Positions 8,098 to 16,582 of a stretch of DNA of 64,000 nt are shown here, piece after piece (the stretch's first letter is position 1; each line of letters starts with the position of its first letter). The notes under the pieces were generated by a model. That model made no database searches. It saw only the letters and a program-made list of their open reading frames with translations, and was not told where the DNA came from. The DNA is taken from NCBI GenBank assembly GCA_964388955.1, contig CAYMCO010000023.1, forward strand, positions 1-64,000. Direction: 5' to 3'. Position numbers and translations under genes: made by a program. This DNA comes from CAYMCO01 sp964388955. Its GTDB lineage: Bacteria > Chloroflexota > Anaerolineae > Anaerolineales > E44-bin32.

Positions 8098-9525
8098 TTA
8101 ATCCTGGATCCCGGCCAGATGCTTGGCGATGGCCTTCTTCGGCTCCAGGTCGTACTCCGCCAGCAAAGTGATGGTCTCCATGATCGGCGAGCCTCCCCCA
8201 TGCAGCCCCGCAAATTGATCCAGGCCGCCGCGCGCGGATACCGCCATGTCGCTGATCAACCGGAAGCACCGATACTGGTTCTCGGCCGAGACCTCCGGGT
8301 TGCGCATGATGTACTTGGCGAACAGCGGCCCGGTCTCCTCGCTGATGAAATCCCCTTCGAGGGGAAGAGTCGCCGGAAGGCCTCCCGCCAGGTCCGCCAG
8401 AATCTCATACTCGCGGAAGATATTCTCCCCGGCGTGCCGGCGCCCCACATTGGAGTAGACCAGTTCGGGCATGGCCGTGCCGGAAGGCGCCATGCTGCAC
8501 TTTACGGCCGAGGCGATGCCGGCGGCGTAGACCAACTCCGCCACCCCGATGATCTCCGCCAGCTTCTCCCCCACATGCTTGGCGCGCCCGATGCCGTTGT
8601 ATTCGGCCACCAGCGCCGCCATGCCCATCATCACGTCGGAGACGGCGGGTTTGCAGCCCGTGTAACTGTGCCGGTGGAACAGCGCGAATAGGTGCGCCAG
8701 CTCACCGGCGAATTCCCGCTCCCCGCAAAGAAAGACCCGCTCCCATGGGACAAAGACGTCGTCGAATACGGTCAGAGAGTCTGCGTCCCCATAGCGCTCG
8801 ATGGGCGCGTGGAGCTGCTCTCGCGGCCGAAAGCCGACGGGCCGGGTGAGCAGTCGAATCCCTTCCGTATCGGCAGGGACGGCGAAGGCGACTGCCCAAT
8901 CTGCCTCCTGCTCACTCAAGAAGCGGGTCGGAACGACGATGATCTCGTCGGCGTAGGGGGCGATGGTGTTATGGGCTTTGGCCCCGCGCACCACGATGCC
9001 GGCCTCGTTGCGCTCGATCACCCGCAGGTATAGATCCGGATCCACCTGCTGGTGGGGGCGTCGCATGCGGTCACCTTTGACATCGGTCTGGGCGCAGTTG
9101 GCGCAGATGTCGTTCGCCTGAAAGAAATCCAGGTATGCCAGGAATCGGGCGTGGTATTCGGTTCCGTGCGCTTGATCCACGTCGTAGGTGATGACCGAAA
9201 GGGCGTTCATGGCGTCGATGCCCATGCAGCGCTGGATGCACCCGCCCGTTCTGCGGCAGAGCATGCGCGTCATCTCCTGCTTTTTCAGCAGGTCTCCGCC
9301 CGATTGGTGGATGTGATTGAACCGGTTGATCTGCTCGCCTGAGCGATGCGAGATGGCGGTGAACAACTCCGGCTCCGCTTCCTCCGCCGCCGCATCGTAG
9401 GTGAGCGCGACCACGTTTTGGCCCGGGACCAGGCGCGGGTCATCGCGCCCCACAAGTTGGCCATCGATGTACACGTTGGGGCGCATGGCGTGGATCCGTC
9501 GTCGATATTCCTGAGATGTGATCAT
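8098..9525 (-). CDS. 4-hydroxybutyryl-CoA dehydratase / vinylacetyl-CoA isomerase-like enzyme (HpaB superfamily)
   Basis: Flavin and [4Fe-4S] enzyme expected to dehydrate a 4-hydroxyacyl-CoA by a ketyl-radical route. The 475-residue product keeps the cluster ligand pattern known from Clostridium AbfD: Cys96 and Cys100 in CIQRC, then His284 and Cys291 in HRHSYTGCK. The accompanying Tyr288 and Lys292, named in the AbfD active site, are also conserved. This separates it from the cluster-less 4-hydroxyphenylacetate 3-monooxygenases of the same superfamily. GGAAGGAGG sits five bases before the ATG at 9525, eight codons inside a longer open frame. It follows the CoA-transferase gene. Substrate could be 4-hydroxybutyryl-CoA or a substituted analogue. 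Confidence 0.9.
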   Translation of the reverse strand: MITSQEYRRRIHAMRPNVYIDGQLVGRDDPRLVPGQNVVALTYDAAAEEAEPELFTAISHRSGEQINRFNHIHQSGGDLLKKQEMTRMLCRRTGGCIQRCMGIDAMNALSVITYDVDQAHGTEYHARFLAYLDFFQANDICANCAQTDVKGDRMRRPHQQVDPDLYLRVIERNEAGIVVRGAKAHNTIAPYADEIIVVPTRFLSEQEADWAVAFAVPADTEGIRLLTRPVGFRPREQLHAPIERYGDADSLTVFDDVFVPWERVFLCGEREFAGELAHLFALFHRHSYTGCKPAVSDVMMGMAALVAEYNGIGRAKHVGEKLAEIIGVAELVYAAGIASAVKCSMAPSGTAMPELVYSNVGRRHAGENIFREYEILADLAGGLPATLPLEGDFISEETGPLFAKYIMRNPEVSAENQYRCFRLISDMAVSARGGLDQFAGLHGGGSPIMETITLLAEYDLEPKKAIAKHLAGIQD

Positions 9526-9584
9526 GTTGGCCTCCTTCCGCCTCGCCAAAGGCTCCCGGCCGCCGGTGCGTGCCCCGCAAGGGG

Positions 9585-10781
9585 TTACACCACCTTCTCC
9601 GCCTTGAGTTGGAGGATTTCATCTTCGGAAATGTGAAGGACATCCCTCAAAATCTGGTCTGTATGCTCCCCGAGCTCCGGTGCGCTGCCTCGCACCTCCA
9701 GGGGGGTCTGCGACATCTTGATGGGAAAGGCGGGGACCCGCAGCCGTCCCGCGCTTCGATCCTCCACAGGCACCAGCATCTGGCGGGCGCGGATGTGCTC
9801 GCTCTCGGCGATTTCTCCGATGTCGAAAACCGGCCCGGCCGGAACCCCCTCAGCGCGGAATAGGGCCAGGATCTCCTCCACGGTGCGGCCGGCGGCCCAG
9901 CGTTCGATGATGCCCCTCAATTCATCGCGCCGCTCCCAGCCGATGGCGAAGGCGGAACTCCCGCTTTCGGTGACCAAGTCGGGGCGGCCGATCGCCTCAC
10001 AGAAGCGGCGGAAGTTGCCGGGGTCATAGGCCGCCAGGGCGAAGTAGCCGTCCTTGGCCGGGAACAGGTCGAAGGGGTAGACGGACTGATCGGCATTGCC
10101 GATGCGACCCACCACGCGCCCGCTGGCCAAATAGATATACAGCGGCACGCCCAAGAAGGTGAAGGCCGAGTCGAGCAGGGAAACCTCGATATGCTGGCCC
10201 TCTCCGCTGCCACCCCGTCTGTGTAGGGCGGCCAGCACGGCGATGGCTGTGTACAAGCCGGCCGAGTAATCGGCGATGTAGCCCGCGGTCTTGGTGGGTG
10301 GGCCGCCGGGGAAGCCGGTGACGCTCATCATGCCGCTCATGGCCTGGGCGATCATGTCGTAGGCGGGCATGTTCTGGTATGGGCTGTTCCCCCCGAACCC
10401 GGTGATCGAGGCGTATATCAGGCCAGGGTTTTCTTCGTGGAGCGCGCGATAGGAAAGGCCCAGGCGCTCCATCACCCCCGGGCGGTAGTTCTCCAGCAGC
10501 ACATCCGAAGCGCGGGCCAAGCGCTTGAAGAGCTGCTTGCCCTTCTCGGTCTTGAGGTTGAGTTTGAGTCCCCGCTTCCCACGGTTCAGCGAGACGAAGA
10601 GCGTCGAAGTGCCGTCCACCATGGTGACCTGGTCGGCTATGCGGCTCTGGTCGAACACCGGCGGTGGCCCCTCGACTTTGATGACGTCGGCGCCCATATC
10701 CGCCAACAGCGCGCCGCAGAAGGGACCACTGACCACCCAAGTCAGGTCCAAGACCCGGATGCCATCTAACGCCGATTCCAT
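9585..10781 (-). CDS. Family III CoA-transferase (CaiB/BaiF)
   Basis: Moves CoA between a carboxylate and an acyl-CoA. The 398-residue length fits the family. Motifs are GIRVLDLTWVVSGPFC at the N-terminus, ADVIKVEGP, LLENYRPGVMERLGL, and PAYDMIAQAMSG, whose Asp142 matches the catalytic aspartate position of the family. The C-terminal part includes VPAGPVFDIGEI. It is the first gene of the minus-strand operon, and its start faces the opp operon across about 265 bp that contain overlapping divergent promoters. A CoA-transferase as first gene implies that the imported acid is charged using a pathway intermediate as CoA donor. Confidence 0.94.
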   Translation of the reverse strand: MESALDGIRVLDLTWVVSGPFCGALLADMGADVIKVEGPPPVFDQSRIADQVTMVDGTSTLFVSLNRGKRGLKLNLKTEKGKQLFKRLARASDVLLENYRPGVMERLGLSYRALHEENPGLIYASITGFGGNSPYQNMPAYDMIAQAMSGMMSVTGFPGGPPTKTAGYIADYSAGLYTAIAVLAALHRRGGSGEGQHIEVSLLDSAFTFLGVPLYIYLASGRVVGRIGNADQSVYPFDLFPAKDGYFALAAYDPGNFRRFCEAIGRPDLVTESGSSAFAIGWERRDELRGIIERWAAGRTVEEILALFRAEGVPAGPVFDIGEIAESEHIRARQMLVPVEDRSAGRLRVPAFPIKMSQTPLEVRGSAPELGEHTDQILRDVLHISEDEILQLKAEKVV

Positions 10782-10832
10782 ACGCGCCTCTCCGGATTCC
10801 CCATATTGCTGCCCCCAGCGACCCGAATCCCC

Positions 10833-10860
10833 TTGACGTTATGGATTTTATAACTATATT
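10833..10860 (+). promoter_or_regulatory. Sigma-70-type promoter of the opp operon
   Basis: TTGACG (10833-10838) and TATATT (10855-10860) are separated by 16 bp inside an AT-rich patch of an otherwise GC-rich region, and point toward the opp genes. The leader to the oppB start would be about 180 nt. Confidence 0.6.
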
Positions 10861-10886
10861 ATATATGGGCTAACAAAGCATACAAC
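10858..10886 (-). promoter_or_regulatory. Probable divergent promoter of the CoA-ester operon
   Basis: On the minus strand a perfect TATAAT -10 occupies 10863-10858, overlapping the -10 of the plus-strand promoter. The -35 region near 10886-10881 (GTTGTA) is weak. Overlap means the two operons would compete for RNA polymerase or be switched by one regulator. The region 10782-11047 holds no gene I can support. Confidence 0.4.
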
Positions 10887-11047
10887 AGTTCATCCGCGAG
10901 CGCAAGGCCTGCAGCCGCGTTTCCTCGGACAGCGGGGGCGACGTGAGCCGGCCGATGAGCCGCATCGCATCCGTCCGGCCTCGACGCGGGGGCGCCGGGA
11001 TTTGAGGGCTTTTGGGCACGACTGCGGCTGCCCAAAGGAGCAGACCG

Positions 11048-12070
11048 TTGAGCACTGTCGAGTATCTCCTGCGCCGGCTTGGATTGGCCATACTGGTGAT
11101 CATCGGAGTGATGATCACCACCTTTGTGATTTCCCGGGTGGTGCCTTCCAGTCCCGAACGCTTGTACGCCGGTCCGCGGGCCAGCCCGGAGACCATCCAG
11201 GTCGTGCGGGCGAGATTGGGGTTGGATCAACCGCTGCCCTTGCAGTTTGCGCGCTATGTCCAGGATATCCTGCGAGGCGACCTGGGGGAGTCCTATGAGA
11301 CCAAACGGCCCATCCTGGAGGATCTGAAGATCTACCTGCCGGCGACGCTGGAATTGACCCTGCTGGCGTCCTCCCTGGCGCTGCTCATCGGCATTCCAAC
11401 CGGAGTGCTCGCCGGGGCGACGCGCGGCAGGAAGGTCGATCTTTTCAGCCGGGGCATCGCCATCACAGGCGTATCGATTCCCAGTTTCTGGTTGGCCCTG
11501 CTGCTGCAGTTGCTGTTCTTCGGCACGCTGGGCTTGCTGCCCGTGGGCGGTCGAATGGACATGCTGGTGGAAATATCCCATCCCGTGGGTCGGGCCACTG
11601 GCTTCCTGCTGATCGACAGCGCGCTGCGGGGAAATTGGATCGCCTTCAAGGACGCCCTGCTGCACCTGATCCTCCCCGTGGGCGTGCTTTCCATCTATCC
11701 CGTGGCGCTGACCATCCGCATGACGCGAGCCTCGATGATCGAGGCGCTTTCCGAAGACTACGTCATGGCAGCTCGAGCAGCGGGCATCCCGCAGTGGAGG
11801 ATCCTGTTTCGCCTGGCCTTGAAGAACGCCATCATCCCCACTCTGACGGTGCTCGGCCTCACGTTCGCCTACTCCATCACCGGCGCTTTCCTGGTGGAGA
11901 TCGTCTTCTCTTGGCCGGGCGTCGGCAAGTACGTAGCCGACGCCATTGTCCGGGCGGATTTCCCTGTGGTGATGGCCGTGACCTTGATCGTCACCGTGAT
12001 CTACATCCTGGTCAATCTGGCCGTGGACATAGTCCAAGCCTCGCTCGATCCCCGGATCCGTCTGGGCTGA
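11048..12070 (+). CDS. ABC transporter permease, OppB/DppB type
   Basis: Inner-membrane permease of a peptide/nickel-type importer. The N-terminus YLLRRLGLAILVIIGVM is the standard first helix, followed by the periplasmic segment with LGLDQPLPLQFARYV and GDLGESYETKRPI. Further on are ITGVSIPSFWLALLLQ and the C-terminal VEIVFSWPGVGKYVADAI typical of DppB. The EAA-type cytoplasmic loop appears as EDYVMAARAAGIPQWRI. I start at the TTG at 11048 because AAAGGAG precedes it by eight bases; another TTG twelve codons earlier (11012) is possible. It is the first gene of the plus-strand operon. Confidence 0.93.
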   Translation: MSTVEYLLRRLGLAILVIIGVMITTFVISRVVPSSPERLYAGPRASPETIQVVRARLGLDQPLPLQFARYVQDILRGDLGESYETKRPILEDLKIYLPATLELTLLASSLALLIGIPTGVLAGATRGRKVDLFSRGIAITGVSIPSFWLALLLQLLFFGTLGLLPVGGRMDMLVEISHPVGRATGFLLIDSALRGNWIAFKDALLHLILPVGVLSIYPVALTIRMTRASMIEALSEDYVMAARAAGIPQWRILFRLALKNAIIPTLTVLGLTFAYSITGAFLVEIVFSWPGVGKYVADAIVRADFPVVMAVTLIVTVIYILVNLAVDIVQASLDPRIRLG

Positions 12071-12127
12071 CGATGCGTGCCGCGGTATGAGCGGCGGTGC
12101 GAGGCGGGCAGAAGGAAGTCGCAGCCA

Positions 12128-13027
12128 ATGATCGCCATGCGAAAGAGGCTGGGTACTCGGTTGACCGGCGGGATCGAGCCGGGCTCGGCGCTCTGGTTCT
12201 TCCGCCGGGATCGCATCGGCATGGCCTGCCTCGCCTTTATTCTCTTCGTCGTCGCCGTCGCCTTCCTGGCCCCCCTCATCTCCCCCTTTCCGTCGGAGGG
12301 CCGCGGAGAACCCAACGTGCCCAACAAGTTCCTGCCGCCGGGCCGAACGCACCCGTTCGGAACGGATCTGCTGGGACGGGATCTGCTGTCCCGACTGCTG
12401 TACGGCGCGCGCGTTGCGCTGCTGGTCTCGAGCGTCGTCGTGGCAGCTTCGGTCTTGATTGGCCTGATATTGGGGGCGGTGGCGGGCTATTTCGGATCAT
12501 GGGTGGACAACGTGATCATGCGCGTCACGGACATCTTCATGGGCTTCCCCCCACTGCTGCTCGCGATCGCCATCGCCGCAGCCCTGGGTCCCAGCATCCT
12601 CAACGCCATCGTCGCCATCGCGCTGGTCTGGTGGCCCTGGTATGCTCGCCTGGTGCGCGGCCAGGCGCTGTCGGTGCGCGAACGCAACTACGTGCGCGCC
12701 GCGCGCAGTATCGGCGTGCCCAATCTGACCATCATCCGGCGCCATATCGTCCCCAATGTGCTCACCCCGGTACTTGTGCAAGCGGCCATGGACATGGGTT
12801 CGGCGATTCTGGTTTCCGCCGGGCTGAGTTTCATCGGGCTGGGACCCCAGCCACCCACCGCGGACTGGGGGCTGATGGTCAACGAGGGCCGCCAATACAT
12901 GCTGGCGGGCCACTGGTGGGTGGCCACTTTCCCAGGGTGCGCCATATTCCTCACGGTGCTGGCGTTCAATCTGCTCGGGGACAGCGTGCGCGATGCAGCC
13001 GATCCGCGCGTTCGAGGCGCCGGGTGA
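12128..13027 (+). CDS. ABC transporter permease, OppC/DppC type
   Basis: Second inner-membrane permease, pairing with the upstream OppB-type protein. From the ATG at 12128 (GAAGGAAG upstream) it has 299 residues. The OppC N-terminal pattern is present: WFFRRDRIGMACLAFILFVV, then HPFGTDLLGRDLLSRLLYG, which is diagnostic for DppC/OppC. The EAA loop is RNYVRAARSIGVPNLTII. It ends with DAADPRVRGAG. Its TGA stop shares a base with the ATG of the next gene, so translation is probably coupled. Confidence 0.93.
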   Translation: MIAMRKRLGTRLTGGIEPGSALWFFRRDRIGMACLAFILFVVAVAFLAPLISPFPSEGRGEPNVPNKFLPPGRTHPFGTDLLGRDLLSRLLYGARVALLVSSVVVAASVLIGLILGAVAGYFGSWVDNVIMRVTDIFMGFPPLLLAIAIAAALGPSILNAIVAIALVWWPWYARLVRGQALSVRERNYVRAARSIGVPNLTIIRRHIVPNVLTPVLVQAAMDMGSAILVSAGLSFIGLGPQPPTADWGLMVNEGRQYMLAGHWWVATFPGCAIFLTVLAFNLLGDSVRDAADPRVRGAG

Positions 13028-14019
13028 TGGGCACACCTCTACTCTTGGTCCAGGATCTGATGGTGGTCTTTCACTCCCCGATCGGCGACGTACAAGCGCT
13101 GAGGGGCATCAGCTTCAAGGTCGAGCGAGGCGAGACCTTCGGGTTGGTCGGCGAGTCTGGCTGCGGCAAGACGGTCACCGGCAGATCGATCCTGCGCATC
13201 CTGCCGCATTCCGGGCGGATCACCCACGGAAGGATTCTGTTTGACGGGCTGGAATTGCTGGAGGCCGGCGAGCGCCAGATGCAACGCATCCGAGGCCGGA
13301 GGATCTCGCTGGTCTTCCAGGATCCCGCAGCCGCGTTGAATCCCGTCTTTACCATCGGCCAGCAGTTGATGGAGGTCATGCAGCAGCACCACGCAGGGAC
13401 GAAAGCGGCTCTCAGGCGGCTGGCCGTTGAATACCTCGCCAACTGTGAGCTGCCGAACCCGGAGGACTGCATCAATGCCTACCCGCACCAGTTGTCGGGA
13501 GGCATGCAGCAGCGTGCCATGATCGCCATGGCGCTTTCCTCCCAGCCGGATCTGCTCATCGCCGACGAGCCCACCACAGCGCTCGATGTCACCATCCAGG
13601 CGCAGATTTTGGACCTGCTGGTCAAGATCAAAGAGGAGCAGCAAATCAGCGTCATACTGATCACCCACAATATGGGCGTTGTCGCCGAGACCTGCCAATA
13701 TGTGGCGGTGCTGTATGCCGGACGCATCGCTGAACAGGGCAGCGTCGATGATATCTTCCACAACCCCAAGCATCCATACACACGGGGCCTGCTTCAAACG
13801 CTCCCCCAGACGGGGACTCGGGGTCACGAGCTGATGGTGATCCCCGGGTCCGTCCCCAGCGGCATTGACCCTCTCCCGGGCTGCGCCTTTGCGGAACGCT
13901 GCGGGCGCGTCATGGATCTCTGCCGGGTTGATCAGCCGCCTCCTGTCCGTCTGGGTGAGGATCACTTCGCGGCCTGCTACTTGTACTCGGATGGGGTAGC
14001 TGGAGGGGAAGATGGATAG
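13027..14019 (+). CDS. ABC transporter ATP-binding protein, OppD/DppD type
   Basis: Cytoplasmic ATPase of the peptide-type importer, 330 residues. Walker A GESGCGKT, Q-loop VFQDPAAALNP, signature LSGGMQQRAMIAMALS, Walker B LLIADEPTTALDV and the switch histidine in VILITHNMGVV are all present. The C-terminal oligopeptide-specific segment has the four-cysteine pattern (PGCAFAERCGRVMDLC and FAACY) that often holds an Fe-S cluster in OppD/DppD. The ATG overlaps the stop of the permease gene. The frame is open far upstream, but that stretch is a shadow of the oppC-type gene. Confidence 0.95.
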   Translation: MGTPLLLVQDLMVVFHSPIGDVQALRGISFKVERGETFGLVGESGCGKTVTGRSILRILPHSGRITHGRILFDGLELLEAGERQMQRIRGRRISLVFQDPAAALNPVFTIGQQLMEVMQQHHAGTKAALRRLAVEYLANCELPNPEDCINAYPHQLSGGMQQRAMIAMALSSQPDLLIADEPTTALDVTIQAQILDLLVKIKEEQQISVILITHNMGVVAETCQYVAVLYAGRIAEQGSVDDIFHNPKHPYTRGLLQTLPQTGTRGHELMVIPGSVPSGIDPLPGCAFAERCGRVMDLCRVDQPPPVRLGEDHFAACYLYSDGVAGGEDG

Positions 14020-14992
14020 CATCTATCCTCCCCCACTGGTCGAGATAAAGAACCTATGCACCGAGTACGTCTCCCGATTGGGGGTATTTGGCAGGACAGA
14101 GCGCCGGGTGAGAGCGGTCGATGACCTCACGCTCGATATCCACAAGGGGGAGACACTGGCTCTGGTGGGGGAGTCCGGCTGTGGCAAGACGAGTCTGGGT
14201 TTCACCCTGCTGCAGCTTGTCCCGGCCAGCCGTGGGCAAATCCTCTTCAACGGCGATGATCTCTTGAGCTCGGATCAAGGATCCATGCGAGCGATCCGCC
14301 GGGAGATGCAGATCGTCTTCCAGAATCCCTTCAGTTCACTGAACCCGCGCATGAACGTCAAAGCCTTGATCGCCGAACCGTTGCTCACCCATTCCGATTT
14401 GCGCGGCGGGGCGCTGCGATCGCGGGTTGTAGGACTCATGGAAGAGGTGGGCCTGAGTGAGGAGCACCTGACTCGGATGCCGCATCAAATGAGCGGGGGA
14501 CAGGCGCAGCGCATCGCCATCGCCCGTGCACTTGCCCTCAACCCGACCTTCCTGGTCCTTGATGAGCCAACCTCCGCGTTGGATGTCTCCGTGCAGGCAC
14601 AGGTATTGAATATGCTGGTTGAACTGCAACGCCGATTGGGCCTCACCTATCTCTTCATCACTCATGACCTGAGTGTAGTGGAGCATATCAGCGATCGGGT
14701 TGCAGTCATGTACTTGGGGCAGATCGTGGAGTTGGCGTCGAGGGACTCCATATTCTCTCAGCCCCGGCACCCCTATACCCAGGCGCTGCTTTCATCGACT
14801 CCCGTACCCGACCCCAGGATCGGTCGAGAGAGAATCATCTTGAAGGGGACCGTCCCCAGCATCACCAGCCCCCCAGGAGGGTGCCGCTTTCACACTCGAT
14901 GCCCCTACGTCATGGAAACCTGTAAGACAAAGCGCCCGGAAATCCATCATATCAGCGAAGATCATTTTGCGACCTGCCACTTGCTGGAATGA
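14012..14992 (+). CDS. ABC transporter ATP-binding protein, OppF/DppF type
   Basis: Second ATPase of the importer, 326 residues, overlapping the previous gene by 8 bases. Walker A GESGCGKT, Q-loop VFQNPFSSLNPRM, signature MSGGQAQRIAIARAL, Walker B FLVLDEPTSALDV and switch LFITHDLSVV are complete. The C-terminal region carries CRFHTRCPYVMETCKTKRP and ATCHLLE, the OppF cysteine pattern. No binding protein is in this operon. The nearest one, at 18-1679, closes the divergent operon, and two more orphan binding proteins lie downstream at 18232 and 32131. Confidence 0.95.
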   Translation: MDSIYPPPLVEIKNLCTEYVSRLGVFGRTERRVRAVDDLTLDIHKGETLALVGESGCGKTSLGFTLLQLVPASRGQILFNGDDLLSSDQGSMRAIRREMQIVFQNPFSSLNPRMNVKALIAEPLLTHSDLRGGALRSRVVGLMEEVGLSEEHLTRMPHQMSGGQAQRIAIARALALNPTFLVLDEPTSALDVSVQAQVLNMLVELQRRLGLTYLFITHDLSVVEHISDRVAVMYLGQIVELASRDSIFSQPRHPYTQALLSSTPVPDPRIGRERIILKGTVPSITSPPGGCRFHTRCPYVMETCKTKRPEIHHISEDHFATCHLLE

Positions 14993-15079
14993 GAAATCGG
15001 AGTAAGGGCACGCAGATCTCAGATATGCGGGGATGGATCGTTCCGGCGGATCTCCAATATCCAAACATCAGCCTCACCA

Positions 15080-15560
15080 GGTACCAGGCTCCGGCAAGGT
15101 ATCCACCCGTGCGCAAAGCCTCTCGATAGCCTTCTCGTTTCTGCCGTCGGCCTCGAACCGGACTCGTCGCTTCTTCACCACAACACGATCATGCATGCCA
15201 AGGAGTGGGATCAAGAGGCGCCGATCGAAGTCGACAGTTAGAGTACGCTCGTCGATACAGCGACTGATCCGGGGCATTCTGGAAGCGGTGGTGGCGCTGC
15301 TCCACATCGGCGTTTTCGTTCGATTGCGCGGCCTGGATTTTGCGCTCACGGAGCCTCAAGGAGCCTATAGTGTCCCAGGAGCGCACCGTAGCGGCGGGTG
15401 AACTCCTCCGGATGGTCGGTCTTATGCACCGCCGTTGACGGCCGATCGGTGCGGTGTGCCGCCGGAACACCGCCCAGCCCCCAGAGCGCGTTCCGCAGAC
15501 CTTGGCTCAGGCTTTCTCGAAAACCACATAGCCATCCCGGTGCAGCTTGACTTGTAGTGG
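15080..15560 (-). pseudogene. Remnant of an IS21-family transposase (istA)
   Basis: Reading the minus strand, one frame gives ESLSQGLRNALWGLGGVP, AHRTD and EEFTRRYGALLGHYRL. After a stop and frame change, another gives QSNENADVEQRHHRFQNA. These match consecutive blocks of IstA (LSEGLQNALWQLGGVP, HRTD, EFTARYQALLRHYGL, KPNENGDVESSHRHLK) as I remember the family. The N-terminal HTH and early DDE part are missing, stops interrupt it, and no istB follows. It is a dead fragment. The lower part (below about 15230) has the open phrase VVVKKRRVRFEADGRNEK that I cannot place. Confidence 0.72.
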
Positions 15561-15880
15561 AATCTTTGGCATATTATTGCCATGTTACTGACATGTTTAT
15601 GCTTCCCGAATGCGTGCTGTTCTCGTTGAGGGATAGCATGCAGCTAGCCGGGAGCCCTTGTGCTCTAACACGCCGCCAATTGAAGGAAGAGTTCCTGGAG
15701 ACGCGGCCATGGCCGTGGGTTGGCAATGTCCCAAAGGGCGCGACGGAGAGAAGGCGAAGGGGCGACCGGCGTGTCTCTGACCGGAATCGGGGCCGGAGGC
15801 TTGCAGGTGACTACCGCCATGCGCTGTTCACCTTGGGCTCGGCCCAAGGGCAATGGTTGTGGGGAGCATAAGGAGGCTTG
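15561..15880. other. Intergenic stretch without a supported gene
   Basis: No convincing coding sequence. At 15569-15600 there are short inverted repeats (TGGCA/TTGCCA and CATGT/ACATG) in an AT-richer patch that could serve regulation of the GntR gene 280 bp downstream, but this is weak. Confidence 0.4.
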
Positions 15881-16576
15881 ATGGAAATCGTTCGCACCAA
15901 TAGGAGAGCACGACGACCTTCTCTGGCGAGGAAAGCCTACCAGTCCATCAAGGATGATATCTTGGCAGGCATTTTCAAGCCGGGGGAATTGATCGTTGAA
16001 AGTCAGATGGCGAGCCGCTATCGTTTGGGCAAGACGCCGGTCAGGGAGGCCCTTCAGGCGCTGAAGCTTGAGGGACTGGTCGACGCCATCCCAAGGGCCG
16101 GGTATTTGGTGGTGGGCATCACCCCAAGCGACGTGCGCGAGTTGTTCCAGCTCAGGCTCATCCTTGAGACTGCCGCGGCGGAATTGGCAGCAGGTTGTGC
16201 GAGCGAACATGATTTGGAGCTCATCCGGGAAGCGGCAGACTTCGAGTATACGCATGGCGACCAGGGCAGCTATGAATATTTCATCCAGCTGAACAAGAGG
16301 TTCCACCACCTGGTGGCCCAGGCTTCCGGCAACAGGCGCCTGGCGCAGCTCGTCCTGCGCTTGATGGAGAAGCTCGAAATGCTGTTCAACCTGGAGCTTG
16401 ACCTGAGAGACAGCGCAAATGAAATGCTGGACGAACACAGAGCCCTGGCCGCTGAGCTGTGCGAGCGAAATCCGGAGAGCGCGCGCTTGGTGATGGCCGA
16501 GCAGATTCAGAAATCCAGGGACCGGGTTATCGAGGCCATTGTCAGGCCGCAGTCGGATCCGACCGTCGGAGTTTAG
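15881..16576 (+). CDS. GntR-family transcriptional regulator, FadR (FCD) subfamily
   Basis: One-domain-plus-ligand-sensor repressor or activator, 231 residues. The N-terminal winged helix carries the GntR pattern LARKAYQSIKDDILAG, GELIVESQMASRYRLGKTPV and REALQALKLEGLV. The all-helical C-terminal FCD domain follows, with LFQLRLILETAAAELAA. In the FCD metal site, FHHL and DEHRAL keep histidines. The usual Asp before FH is Asn (LNKRFH), and the last histidine appears replaced by Gln (MAEQI), so metal binding may be altered. AAGGAGG precedes the ATG by four bases. It is 6 bp from the aminotransferase gene and probably regulates it and the following binding protein. Confidence 0.92.
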   Translation: MEIVRTNRRARRPSLARKAYQSIKDDILAGIFKPGELIVESQMASRYRLGKTPVREALQALKLEGLVDAIPRAGYLVVGITPSDVRELFQLRLILETAAAELAAGCASEHDLELIREAADFEYTHGDQGSYEYFIQLNKRFHHLVAQASGNRRLAQLVLRLMEKLEMLFNLELDLRDSANEMLDEHRALAAELCERNPESARLVMAEQIQKSRDRVIEAIVRPQSDPTVGV

Positions 16577-16582
16577 CGACGT

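Noticed and set aside
10859..12352. 497-codon open frame on the minus strand
   Set aside because: It lies opposite the oppB/oppC-type genes, has no family motifs and a His/Gln/Asp-rich composition typical of a shadow frame in GC-rich DNA.
13039..14022. 327-codon open frame on the minus strand
   Set aside because: Exact shadow of the oppD-type ATPase gene.
15080..15349. 91-codon minus-strand frame as an intact gene
   Set aside because: Parts of it align with IstA in a shifted frame, so it is debris; the section with KKRRVRFEADGRNEK could not be assigned.
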